A DNA stretch of 64,000 bases from contig JAIXUD010000021.1 in assembly GCA_027483645.1 (NCBI GenBank), positions 186,001 to 250,000 of the forward strand, given 5' to 3'. A model generated the notes under the pieces. The model had not been told where the DNA came from, searched no databases, and was given only the letters and a program-made list of their open reading frames with translations. Below are positions 19,501-26,698 of the stretch, piece by piece. The number at the start of each line of letters is the position of its first letter. Within the stretch, counting starts at the first letter, position 1. Made by a program: the position numbers and the translations under genes. This DNA is from Sphingobacteriales bacterium (GTDB lineage: Bacteria; Bacteroidota; Bacteroidia; Chitinophagales; CAIOSU01).

Positions 19501-21229
19501 CTTGTAATCCGGTTCTAGATGCACCCAACACCCCACCTGGCGCCCAAGTATAGGTATACGGCCCCACGCCTGCGGTAGGGGTTATAGTAATGCTACCATT
19601 ACTTTGGCCACAAGTTGGATTGGTGCGTGCGCCTGTAAAGGCCAAGTTGCAGCAGCTAGGCAGTACGGTAACAGCTACTTGATCAGTAACAGTTACGCAG
19701 CCTGCCGTATCGGTAGCAGAAAGAGTGTAGATAGTTGTACCCGCTGATGGGCATACTTGTGGGGTAAGCGTAGTGGAACCCGTCATATTTGTAGTAGGGC
19801 TCCAGGTAATGTCGGCTGGGTAGCTTATCTCGGGGTCGTTAAAAGTAATATTCCAGTTAAAGAAAAAACCTGTTCCGAAAGCTAACGTAGGAGCTAGCCT
19901 CACCCTAAGCGACCATACCCCGTTGGAAGAACACCCATTAAGGTTTGTAAATGGTTGATTGGGCGAAAAGCTACCGGTATATGGGGTTGCCCCCGTAGTG
20001 ATGCTCGGCCCTGCCAGCACAAAGCAAGTATTGGTGATGGTATTATTAGCACTAATAGTGTTTTCAGGCAATAAAAGCAAAACTGTGCCATCAGGACATA
20101 TTAACTCAAACCGCAGGTTACGGGTAGTAAAGTTGGTTGGGGTAAACGGTGGAACGATACCAAAGCCAAAGTAAGTAAGAGAGCCTATACATACCCTTTC
20201 AATTACTACCGGATTAATGGTAAGGTTGTTAAGTCCAGCTACATTAATGTTAATTACCGCTGGTGTACCAGGCTCCAATACTTGAAACTCGTTGTTAGAG
20301 TAAGTGCGGGTTTGCTGAGCGCTTTTAATAACCTTCGCAGTACCGTTTAGGTTAGCGCAGGTACCTGGGCAAATAGAAGTATCGTTGCCAGCATTAACCT
20401 GTATGGTAGGGTTTGCTACCGTCAATCTTACAGTATCTCTGCAAACAGTAGTGCCATTAGTCATTACCACTACATAGTCAGTAGTAACTTGTGGGCACAC
20501 TCGGTTTGGGCTAGCGCCACCAGAGCTACCTTGCGGGTATGAGTACCCATCATGGGGGTAAGATATTACATAAGTTGGGTCATTGTAATAAATGGCAACG
20601 TTATCAATACCCCAGTGGTCATAATCAGCACCCGAATCGGCATCTTGAAACCAACGTATCTTAGTATTTGGGCCAATAGCACCCGGGGGCAATTGAAAGC
20701 ACCAGTTGCGCCAGTTTACCAAATCTGGGTCGTTACCCCCATTGGGGTCGAAGTAGTTAATAGTAATCCAAGTGGCGCCGTTGTTAGTTGAATATTGCAA
20801 AAATACACCCTCTTGCGGTTCATCAGGGCCTTCGCAGGGTGCGGCATCCCCTTGTTCTGCGAAAAGCATATCGAAACAAACCGTTACGCCGGAAGTAGCC
20901 GTGGAGAAATTGTAAGCATTGGTTTCTAATGCCCGTGGAACTGCCGATGCGCTACCCATCCATAAGTGTGGCGTGCCATTTACCCCCCCAGGGCTGCAAG
21001 GGTTGGTATAAGTGGCCTGTTGGGTAAAGGCCCAACCTGATGGCGAGCCACTATTAAAATTTTCGCTAAACACCTGTTGACCTTGGCCTTGGCCAAAAGC
21101 CGTAAGCGTAACGCAATCGCCGCAAACACTGCTCTGTGGCGAGGCTGATACGGATACATTACATTGCCCAAACGCTTGTGCAGCAACAAACAGCAGTGAG
21201 CAGGCTAGTAGTAGTGATTTGTGAGCCAT
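16589..21229 (-). CDS. Large T9SS type B adhesin with SprB repeats
   Basis: 1546 aa. Signal peptide 1-21 (QAFGQ). Residues about 50-230 look like a reelin/lectin-type jelly roll (FSENFNSGSPSGW..QQATYTNPC..WGIDNVAIYYND). About 310-470 resembles a proprotein-convertase P domain (LRFELICPDGT..NGVWSLRV). Ten SprB-type half repeats follow in five A/B pairs; every A unit starts with a vicinal CC and every B unit has ETCLGDxDG or a variant. An Ig-like part precedes the type B sorting domain (LPNAFSPNGDGTNEVF..HNRWGEKVFES..YWDGTYKG). It is transcribed 15 bp after the small secreted protein. SprB-like proteins are mobile surface adhesins in gliding species; gliding itself cannot be read from this window. 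Confidence 0.92.
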   Translation of the reverse strand: MAHKSLLLACSLLFVAAQAFGQCNVSVSASPQSSVCGDCVTLTAFGQGQGQQVFSENFNSGSPSGWAFTQQATYTNPCSPGGVNGTPHLWMGSASAVPRALETNAYNFSTATSGVTVCFDMLFAEQGDAAPCEGPDEPQEGVFLQYSTNNGATWITINYFDPNGGNDPDLVNWRNWCFQLPPGAIGPNTKIRWFQDADSGADYDHWGIDNVAIYYNDPTYVISYPHDGYSYPQGSSGGASPNRVCPQVTTDYVVVMTNGTTVCRDTVRLTVANPTIQVNAGNDTSICPGTCANLNGTAKVIKSAQQTRTYSNNEFQVLEPGTPAVININVAGLNNLTINPVVIERVCIGSLTYFGFGIVPPFTPTNFTTRNLRFELICPDGTVLLLLPENTISANNTITNTCFVLAGPSITTGATPYTGSFSPNQPFTNLNGCSSNGVWSLRVRLAPTLAFGTGFFFNWNITFNDPEISYPADITWSPTTNMTGSTTLTPQVCPSAGTTIYTLSATDTAGCVTVTDQVAVTVLPSCCNLAFTGARTNPTCGQSNGSITITPTAGVGPYTYTWAPGGVLGASRTGLQAGSYTITIRDNGQPNCQRDTTIVLTTTSNPIINSITPTPELCAGQNSGSIAVNASGGTGSLTYNWTPAGSGATRTNLTPGPYSVTVTDANGCSATSNTTLNAGPVCCTLAFTASSIAPTCGGTNGSITITVTSGAGNYTYAWTGSSSTTNTASGLGAGTYSVTVTDITQGCDRDTTISISSANAPTITNIAATNETCLGDDDGTATVTASGGSGLLSYEWNTNPTQTTASVAGLTPGNYSVTVTDALGCEAVGNVNVAAGPNCCNITYDIVGTNPACAQSNGAVTISNIGHPGYTFLWGGSQTSQSITSQPAGIYTVTITDARYPNCQRDTTITLVNPNAPIINNITATAETCLGDNDGSIDLTISGGTAPYDPIWSNGQNVEDPSGLAPGNYTVTVTDDNGCQVTGAIVVPAGPNCCNVNFGIALVNPSCGANNGSAEVVNVTGTGPYTYAWSNSPSTALNGAIPAGTYTVTVTDLAYPNCERDSTINLSNPNAPVIDTIVATAETCLGDEDGAANMTISGGTPPYTIVWSNAETTEDLTDLAPGNYTVTVTDDLGCAVTSFIVIAAGPQCCSLDASATTSAASCGAADGNITVTVVAASGTAPFEYSLNSGVFGPSNTFTVAGGNYSVTARDVNGCDTTLQVVVSEANNTILLSTVGTDPTCTGLSDGAAEAIISGGTAPVICVWSNGATTTSITNLIAGTYGVTVTDQTNCRAFGTITLTDPAPLAVDLGADWELCEGQDAVLDAGAADNYVWSTGDTTQTISALTSGTYSVTVTNAGGCTATDEVLVDVTPIFTVDAGVDTTIIQYESIIQLNGSVNGASGGAFTWTPTDFLTCDDCANPSLSPDSTTIYVLTYTTALGCSANDTVTVTVLPGEYFAILPNAFSPNGDGTNEVFRVYYAGVKRLVFRVHNRWGEKVFESDDKDGYWDGTYKGVAAQDGVYVWDMYVEFLNTKIPAQRKKGSVLLLK

Positions 21230-21244
21230 GGGGAGAAGATTTTT

Positions 21245-21667
21245 TTAGTTCTGGGTCACTTTAATGTTCACCAAATCAAATGCAGTCAATACGGATTGTG
21301 AGGTGCCGTCAAGCATCTTCACGAAAATGTATAGCCTTTTGTCTTTGAGGCCGCAACTGCCTTCTAGTACTTCTCCGGGCTTGAGGGTAACTACAAAGGT
21401 ATTCTCCGCGCTTGGCGCGTTAGCAGGTTTATTATTATAAGCTATTTGCTTATGATAGCTTATCGTAATGGTAGCTTGGGTGTGGTTGGTAAAGCGCAGA
21501 TAAATATCCTGCGTGTGGATGCCCACCTCGGGGCGGTGGCAATCAAAATAGCGGTACTCAATAGTGGCTATTTGGTCATCGTAATAATTCTTCCAGTTCG
21601 TTTGTGCTAACGAATGGAACGATGTAAGCAGTGCCCCTATGAGCACTGTAAACAGCAGTTTCAGCAT
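21245..21667 (-). CDS. Small secreted protein, first gene of adhesin operon
   Basis: 140 aa from ATG at 21667. Signal peptide 1-21 (SLAQ), then a beta-rich domain of about 118 residues with two Cys (FDCHRPE and EGSCGLK) that could pair. No family recognised. A 15-bp gap to the 1546-aa adhesin gene makes co-transcription very likely, and it would be the first gene of the operon ending at 7308. It could be a periplasmic or surface accessory of the adhesins, but that is positional inference. Confidence 0.75.
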   Translation of the reverse strand: MLKLLFTVLIGALLTSFHSLAQTNWKNYYDDQIATIEYRYFDCHRPEVGIHTQDIYLRFTNHTQATITISYHKQIAYNNKPANAPSAENTFVVTLKPGEVLEGSCGLKDKRLYIFVKMLDGTSQSVLTAFDLVNIKVTQN

Positions 21668-22272
21668 GGTAGTTGTTGGTTCTTGCGTTAATTAACCTGT
21701 TTCTAATGTTAAGCAATTAGACGGGCAGTGCTAATTTTGCGATAAGTTAATGCATATTACTAAATTAACCTAATGACTGTTAGGCGCAATTGTGTATTAA
21801 TAGTTCACTATACTCCTAAAACCTTGGTACTTATTAGCATTTGGTTATCATAAGCGTGTGCAAAAATATTTTATGAATAACTGCATATTTGAAAGCTTAG
21901 GGGGTGGATTGTGTACCAGAAGGGAAATTAGGACTGGCTTGCAATCGCAAAGCAGGGTAACACGCCTTATTTGCAATTATTGGCTATTTCTATCCCATAC
22001 TATTTTTTTATTAATTCATGACGGTATAAAAGCCTTGCCAATGTTTGGACTTGATAGGTGGTATGTAAGGAATGCAAATCCGCAGGCTCGGTCATTCGGT
22101 TGTGAACATCGGAAGGGGCGGGTAATAACGCCATCAATTTACTTACAGCTAAACTGGCTTGATTCACTTAAAAAACTTACAGCATCTTTGTAAATGATAT
22201 TGCCTGAGCAGTGGGTAAGCATGTTGAATTTCGCAAGGGAGGAAAGGCTGAATAACTATTAATCGAATTTTA
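21668..22272. other. Non-coding spacer between adhesin operon and orphan gene
   Basis: The 605-bp spacer must hold the promoter of the leftward adhesin operon. It is AT-rich near 21700-21860. An inverted REP-like copy lies at 22070-22124. A 111-codon open frame (21858-22193) runs through that repeat and is not believed. Confidence 0.55.
22070..22124 (-). repeat. REP-like element, inverted copy (R5)
   Basis: Read on the minus strand it gives CGCCCCTTCCGATGTTCACA, then CCGAATGACCGAGCC and GCGGATTTGCATTCC: hairpin 1 plus the first arm of hairpin 2, slightly decayed. It faces the plus-strand copy at 22771-22835, and the pair brackets the orphan gene 22273-22704. Confidence 0.6.
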
Positions 22273-22704
22273 ATGGATATATTTATAGATGATCTAATTA
22301 CAAAATCTTCCTTTCTCCATTTTGAGATAGGCACCAAGCTTAATATAGGCGACTATACTTTCGAGATAGATTATACTATCATAAATAATAATTGTTACTA
22401 CTTCTATAATCAAGGAATAGATGTTGAAGTATCCTTACTGAACGGAGTGATTCATTCTTTTGATGTATTGCCAAAGAATCAAGAAAATCGCCTTTTCTTA
22501 GGTTCTATAGCTGGGGAAAGCTTGAATTTAGCTCAGTTTTTTCTTGATGATTTTTTAAGGTTCCTAAATGCCACTAAATTGGAATGGCAAGTCGAAAAAA
22601 TCGACAACAACAATGTATGCTATATCCTGTATGGTGTGCTTACAATGAGGATATACGTTGACCTTAATGGTGTTCCTTCTGTTGCATTACTAAATTTATC
22701 ATAA
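22273..22704 (+). CDS. AT-rich orphan protein, 143 aa
   Basis: From ATG at 22273. No signal peptide, no membrane span; acidic and rich in Asn, Ile and Tyr (IINNNCYYFYN), with a C-terminal beta-rich part. Codon use is clearly more AT-rich than in neighbouring genes, and inverted REP-like copies sit on both sides. No family recognised; the size and composition recall cytoplasmic immunity proteins of contact toxins, but no toxin gene is nearby and no motif supports it. Probably acquired. Confidence 0.6.
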   Translation: MDIFIDDLITKSSFLHFEIGTKLNIGDYTFEIDYTIINNNCYYFYNQGIDVEVSLLNGVIHSFDVLPKNQENRLFLGSIAGESLNLAQFFLDDFLRFLNATKLEWQVEKIDNNNVCYILYGVLTMRIYVDLNGVPSVALLNLS

Positions 22705-22770
22705 GTGCCGGGTGGATTTTATTTCAATATAACAGGGCTGGAGCCTTTCCATTATAACATCACCACATAC

Positions 22771-22835
22771 CCCTGCCCCTTCGGATGTTCACATCCGAAT
22801 GGCTGAGCTGCGAATTTGCAATTCGCTACGCAACA
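22771..22835 (+). repeat. REP-like element, intact copy with compensatory change (R6)
   Basis: Hairpin 1 is TTCGGATGT-TC-ACATCCGAA. Hairpin 2 is GCGAATT-TGC-AATTCGC, whereas copy R2 has GCGGATT..AATCCGC: both arms changed together and pairing is kept. The tail TACGCAACAC parallels CACGTAACAC of R2. Confidence 0.72.
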
Positions 22836-23093
22836 CTCATCAACCCCCACATACAAGGCCAGAGGCTCACTAGGCAACGATATACGTAGTGCTTCCCATT
22901 TATGATATTGCTTGTTTGCCATTCTGTGGCGTTTGCACTAAAGCTCTCACAAAAAAATATCATTAAAACTTATAACACTCAAAATCAGTTGTTTGTAGGA
23001 AATCTAAAAATAAACGAAATTTATATTTTGCGGAAATGAAACCGGGTATTAACTTAGTATTTATCAATACCGAAGTAGTGGCGGCAATAGTGG

Positions 23094-23145
23094 TGGCCTA
23101 CGTGGGGGTGCAATGCCCCGAGCGGTGAACCAGAGGTTCAAGCCA
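23094..23145 (+). ncRNA. Predicted three-way-junction RNA motif, copy 1
   Basis: Outer stem TGGC/GCCA encloses two hairpins: GGGGU-GCAAU-GCCCC and GAACC-AGA-GGTTC. Joining strands are CTACGT(G), GAGCGGT and AA. The copy at 23219 has identical joining strands, while the first hairpin changes from a U-G to a C-G closing pair and its loop differs in length. Conserved junctions with variable loop are typical of structured RNA. Family unknown to me. Confidence 0.5.
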
Positions 23146-23218
23146 AGTCTTCCCTTTTGCAGTGATACCCATTGCAATTAAACATTTCTAATTTTTTACT
23201 TGCTTACAAAGGTATTTA

Positions 23219-23270
23219 ATGGCCTACGTGGGGGCATAGCCCCGAGCGGTGAACCAGAGGTTCAAGCCAT
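23219..23270 (+). ncRNA. Predicted three-way-junction RNA motif, copy 2
   Basis: Outer stem ATGGC/GCCAT, hairpins GGGGC-ATA-GCCCC and GAACC-AGA-GGTTC, same joining strands as copy 1 (125 bp upstream). The sequence between the copies is AT-rich and not conserved. Tandem arrangement is seen in some riboswitches, but the nearest downstream gene starts 600 bp away. Confidence 0.5.
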
Positions 23271-23411
23271 GAGCATTTATTGGTAAAAATTCGCCAATAT
23301 GGAGAAGGTCCTCGACCGGATGTCTTTGCAAGCGCTATTAAGCATCCAATAGCCGTAAGGTAGGTACATGCTGGAAAAAAAATACCCATACAGCCATAAA
23401 TTAGGTTTCCG

Positions 23412-23440
23412 AAAAAACCTCTAAAAATCAGGATTAGAGG
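23412..23440 (-). terminator. Candidate leftward terminator without a known gene
   Basis: On the minus strand CCTCTAA-loop-TTAGAGG is followed directly by TTTTTT (23417-23412). This is a good intrinsic terminator for something transcribed leftwards from 23.4-23.8 kb, where no gene is seen; an antisense or divergent small RNA is possible. Confidence 0.45.
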
Positions 23441-23870
23441 AGCTGCTGGAGTTTTGTAATCCCGTTGTCTCCGTGGAGAATCGATAACCGAAGCTACCGA
23501 GCCGGGCCCGCCATTACTCTAACAAACCGACCTCGTTGTGATAAAATGTTAAGTTTTCGAAACAAAATATTTATGACCGTATGGGCCGACGCAAGCGTCT
23601 GTATTTTTGGAAAAGAACGTTCGTTTTGGTAATTCTAAGGTACGGAATCAATAAGTGAGGCGCAACCCAAAACCGAAATATTTTGCTTGCTGTGGATAAC
23701 TTTTGGCATAAACGGGTGTTAAAGAAAATAGTCAAACCCCGCTTATCCATATACCAGATGTCTTACATTCCATACATTTCTACCCAAAATTAAGTGCCTC
23801 TGTGGGTTGCGGGACATTAATTGCTTGTGAAGATTTTGCTATTTTGTGCATACAAGGCGAAGTACGATTT

Positions 23871-25211
23871 ATGAAGTTAACATTAAAAGAAGTAAGCAGG
23901 TTTTTTTTAGGCCTTTCATTGGTGCTATTTGTCTGTATAAATAGCCAAGCACAGCAGCTGGAAGGGGAAGACGACGACACGGTGGTGGTTGCTACCTCGC
24001 AAGTGGATGTATCGCCCATTTTGCAACAGGCCAAAACCTTTTACGAGGCGGCCAACTATACCAGCGCCATCTCGTTTTTAGATTCGGCGGTTACTTTGCT
24101 CAATGGCACTACCCTCGATATACAATACTGGCTGGCAAAGAGCAACAATGCCCTAACCAGGTTCAAGCAAGCCCAGGTGGATGTAGAGAAATTCCTGGCC
24201 CTGCCCGATGCCAATGTACACCTAGGCTACAATGAAATGCTAGAGCTAAAGGCTACCCTCGACAAGAACCTTGGCGTGGCCGATACTACCGAGCGTGATG
24301 TATCGAAGCTAGTAGGCGGTGGCTTTACCGAAAGCGAAACTTGGGATTATGCCCGTAAAACCGGTAGCCTCAATGCCTACCGAAACTACCTGAAGTTTTA
24401 CCCCAACGGACCCCATGCGGCAGAGGCTAAGCAAGTAGTTGAATATCAAGAAAAGCTGACGCAAGAGCCCAGCAAGCTATTGGTAGAAGCCGTGAAACGC
24501 GGCGATATGAACCTGGTACGCGACCTGCTGAACCGTGGGGCTGACGTAAACTATGCCGATAGCTACACCCGCGTTTTCGAGCGATCGGAAGGGAAGGCTT
24601 ATGAAGTGAGCTACGAGATGCCGCTATACGCCGCGCTGATGAAGATGGACTATGCCATGACCAAGTTTCTGCTGGAGAACGGTGCCGACCCTAACCGGTT
24701 TGTATACCGTAAAGTATATACCTACCGGGGAGGTGGCAAAACCAAGACCATACTGGAGAGCTTGATAATTGTAACTTCACAAAATGGGCGCTACCCCAAT
24801 AGCGACGACCGATTGATTGAATTTATTGACTTGCTACTGCAGCACGGGCTAGAGATAAACTTCTACAACGGCTCGCCCCTAAGTGCTGCCGTGTACTATC
24901 ACGATGCCAAGAAGTACAAGCGTACCAAGCTTATACGCTACCTATTGCGTAAGGGCGCCGACCCCAAACTACCCGGTTGGAACGATGGCGAGCGCAGCGC
25001 GGTTGATATTGCCAAAGAACGTAAAGACAAGCGCCTACTAGAAACCCTGAATGAAAAGCGATATAAAACGGTAAGAAAAGAGCTGGCCAAAAAACGCCAA
25101 CAAGAGCTAAAAGATTATCGCAAGGCAGAAAAAGAAAAGGCCAAGCAAGAAAAGCTGGAACAAAAGAACAGCACTACCACAACTGAGCCTACTGATGCAC
25201 CTAAAAAATAG
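23871..25211 (+). CDS. Exported TPR and ankyrin-repeat protein
   Basis: I place the start at ATG 23871, giving 446 aa with a good signal peptide (LGLSLVLFVCINSQAQQ). A start 69 bp upstream would bury it behind 23 unlikely residues. TPR-like helices span about 45-130 (YEAANYTSAISFLDSAV, QAQVDVEKFLAL). Ankyrin repeats lie about 200-390 (VKRGDMNLVRDLLNRGADVNYAD, DYAMTKFLLENGADPNR, LIRYLLRKGADPKLPG). The last 50 residues are a highly charged Lys/Glu coil. Both repeat types bind proteins, so a periplasmic scaffold is likely. Followed after 49 bp by the Rof-like gene on the same strand. Confidence 0.82.
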   Translation: MKLTLKEVSRFFLGLSLVLFVCINSQAQQLEGEDDDTVVVATSQVDVSPILQQAKTFYEAANYTSAISFLDSAVTLLNGTTLDIQYWLAKSNNALTRFKQAQVDVEKFLALPDANVHLGYNEMLELKATLDKNLGVADTTERDVSKLVGGGFTESETWDYARKTGSLNAYRNYLKFYPNGPHAAEAKQVVEYQEKLTQEPSKLLVEAVKRGDMNLVRDLLNRGADVNYADSYTRVFERSEGKAYEVSYEMPLYAALMKMDYAMTKFLLENGADPNRFVYRKVYTYRGGGKTKTILESLIIVTSQNGRYPNSDDRLIEFIDLLLQHGLEINFYNGSPLSAAVYYHDAKKYKRTKLIRYLLRKGADPKLPGWNDGERSAVDIAKERKDKRLLETLNEKRYKTVRKELAKKRQQELKDYRKAEKEKAKQEKLEQKNSTTTTEPTDAPKK

Positions 25212-25260
25212 ATAGTGGTACACGGTTTGCTGCTGTTCGTTTTAATTAAAACCTAATGCA

Positions 25261-25512
25261 ATGAGCCAACAGTACACCCCCATTAACTGCGACTTATACG
25301 ACCGCCTAGAAGCGCAAGCTACCCTGTGCAAAGCCGTACACCTTACGCTGCTGGAAGATGATGGCAGTACCTATGAAGAAATCGGCCTTATCAAAACATT
25401 CCAAGCGCACAATGGCGTAGAGCACTTGATTATGGAAAATGGCAAAAGGATACGGTTAGACAAAATTACGCACCTGAACGGGGAGCTCTTCTCCACCGAC
25501 AATATCTGCTAG
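25261..25512 (+). CDS. rof: Rof-like Rho-binding antiterminator
   Basis: 83 aa. It matches the ROF/YaeO family along its length: YTPINCDLYDRLEAQA at the N-terminus (E. coli Rof has YQPINCDDYDNLE), LTLLEDDG in the middle and IRLDKIT near the C-terminus. Rof folds as an Sm-like barrel that binds Rho and blocks RNA loading, reducing Rho-dependent termination. Cytoplasmic. The neighbouring ankyrin gene has no obvious connection. Family assignment is strong; activity on the Bacteroidota Rho, which carries large insertions, is inference. Confidence 0.82.
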   Translation: MSQQYTPINCDLYDRLEAQATLCKAVHLTLLEDDGSTYEEIGLIKTFQAHNGVEHLIMENGKRIRLDKITHLNGELFSTDNIC

Positions 25513-25529
25513 TATTACCTGCTTTCCGT

Positions 25530-26438
25530 TTACAGATTAAGCAGCCAATACCACAAGGCCAGTGTAACAAATGAGAGTGGTATGCCCACCCCTACCAACA
25601 AATTGGCCAAACGTGGGTTAAGCCCGTGTTGTGCTGCTAAAATAGCGCCTGTTATCATGGGTGCCATCGCGGCTTCCATCACACTTACCTGCGCGGGGAT
25701 GCCCGTAAGGCCGAAACCCAATATCAATATCGCAAAGATGGCGGCAGGCGCTAAGAGTAGCTTGTAAGCCAAACCGGCACCGAGGGAACTGCCCAAGCCA
25801 TTTAAGGGCTCGAAACGCAGTTGTAAGCCCACGGACACCAAAGCCACCAGCGTAATGGTTTGCCCGAGTGGTTTTAAGATGGCGGTGGTAAGCTCGGTAT
25901 GGTGAAAGTCGAAAGCCATTAACAGTAAGGCCGCAATAAAGGCCAGCATGGGCGGAAAGGTAAGCAGTTTGCGTGCCATAGCCGATGTGGATGGCTTGCC
26001 CGAACTGTACCATACTGCCACCCAAATACCCAGCGTGCTCAATACTAAAAACGACCCTGGCTGATCAACCAACAGGGCCTGTTGCAAACCTTCTTCGCCA
26101 TAGAGGGCCGTTATAACCGGAAAGCCCACAAACGATGAGTTGAACAAACCGCAACATAGTATGATGCAGCCAATGGTAGCCCTATCAAAACCCATCCACC
26201 GGCCACCAATACCGAAAATGACCCAAGCCAGTATAAATACTATCCACGCTGTGGAGATGGATGCTAGGCTGGCAAGGCTCAATTCCATCTCGGGCAAGTA
26301 AAGCAAGGTCAATGCCGGCAAAGATATGCCTAGCACAAACTGGTTGAGTGCCACGTGTGCATCTGCCCCAAACCAACCCGTGCGCCGCAAAATGATGCCG
26401 AGCGATAGGCTAATGAAGATAAGGAGCAAATTGTGCAT
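25530..26438 (-). CDS. AEC-family permease (auxin efflux carrier fold)
   Basis: 302 aa with ten hydrophobic spans in two groups of five, the AEC/malate-permease layout. Typical segments are LGIILRRTGWFG after the first helix, NQFVLGISLPALTLLYLP, CGLFNSSFVGFPVITALYGEEGL, with the conserved NxxFxGxP crossover, and MAPMITGAILAAQHGLNPRLA in the second half. Bacterial members export or exchange organic anions such as malate; the substrate cannot be read. The plus-strand Rof gene ends 17 bp away (convergent). Confidence 0.85.
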   Translation of the reverse strand: MHNLLLIFISLSLGIILRRTGWFGADAHVALNQFVLGISLPALTLLYLPEMELSLASLASISTAWIVFILAWVIFGIGGRWMGFDRATIGCIILCCGLFNSSFVGFPVITALYGEEGLQQALLVDQPGSFLVLSTLGIWVAVWYSSGKPSTSAMARKLLTFPPMLAFIAALLLMAFDFHHTELTTAILKPLGQTITLVALVSVGLQLRFEPLNGLGSSLGAGLAYKLLLAPAAIFAILILGFGLTGIPAQVSVMEAAMAPMITGAILAAQHGLNPRLANLLVGVGIPLSFVTLALWYWLLNL

Positions 26439-26444
26439 TGCTTT

Positions 26445-26610
26445 GGTTAATCAGTTAATCGGTTGATTGGTTAATCGGTACACTTTGCCCAAAATTACCG
26501 AAAGCATATTAGTTAACGTACTTCTACGGTATTTACCTGTTGATAGATAACAAATCACACCCAATCAACCCATCAACCGATTAACTGATCAACCGATTAA
26601 CCAATCAACC
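26445..26610. repeat. Imperfect palindrome of 8-bp repeats
   Basis: The left arm (26445-26480) iterates GGTTAATC/AGTTAATC/GGTTGATT. The right arm (26561-26610) iterates the reverse complement AACCGATT/AACTGATC/AACCAATC. They flank an 80-bp AT-rich centre between the divergent AEC gene and the secreted orphan, so any promoters for the two genes must lie in or beside it. Confidence 0.7.
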
Positions 26611-26698
26611 AAAACAAAAAGTGGTTTTACTGAAAATAATCTTGAATCTTTGGTTGCCACCAACTATATTACAGATGCAACAAGAGCCAAACTATAAG

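Larger units (their letters stand above)
22836..23870. other. 1-kb non-coding region with hairpins and DnaA-like boxes
   Basis: No believable reading frame. Besides the two junction motifs there are the hairpins GGTATT/AATACC (23044-23071), GGTC-CTC-GACC near 23309, GCTATT/AATAGC near 23335, CCTCTAA/TTAGAGG (23418-23440), TCTCC-GT-GGAGA near 23470 and GACGC-AA-GCGTC near 23590. TATATTTTG at 23022 could be a -7 box. TGTGGATAA near 23691 and TTATCCATA near 23745 resemble DnaA boxes, too few for an origin. It may hold one long structured RNA or the remains of a mobile element. Confidence 0.5.

Noticed and set aside
21858-22193. 111-codon open frame on the plus strand
   Set aside because: It runs through a REP-like repeat, has no domain, and its composition is that of the spacer.
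23094-23270. tRNA-like sequence (GGTTCAAGCCA resembles a T arm and CCA end)
   Set aside because: No anticodon arm or acceptor pairing fits; the stems form a different three-way junction.
23680-23760. Possible replication origin (TGTGGATAA and TTATCCATA)
   Set aside because: Only one exact and one near DnaA box, no AT-rich unwinding cluster beyond background, no dnaA, dnaN or other origin-linked gene nearby.
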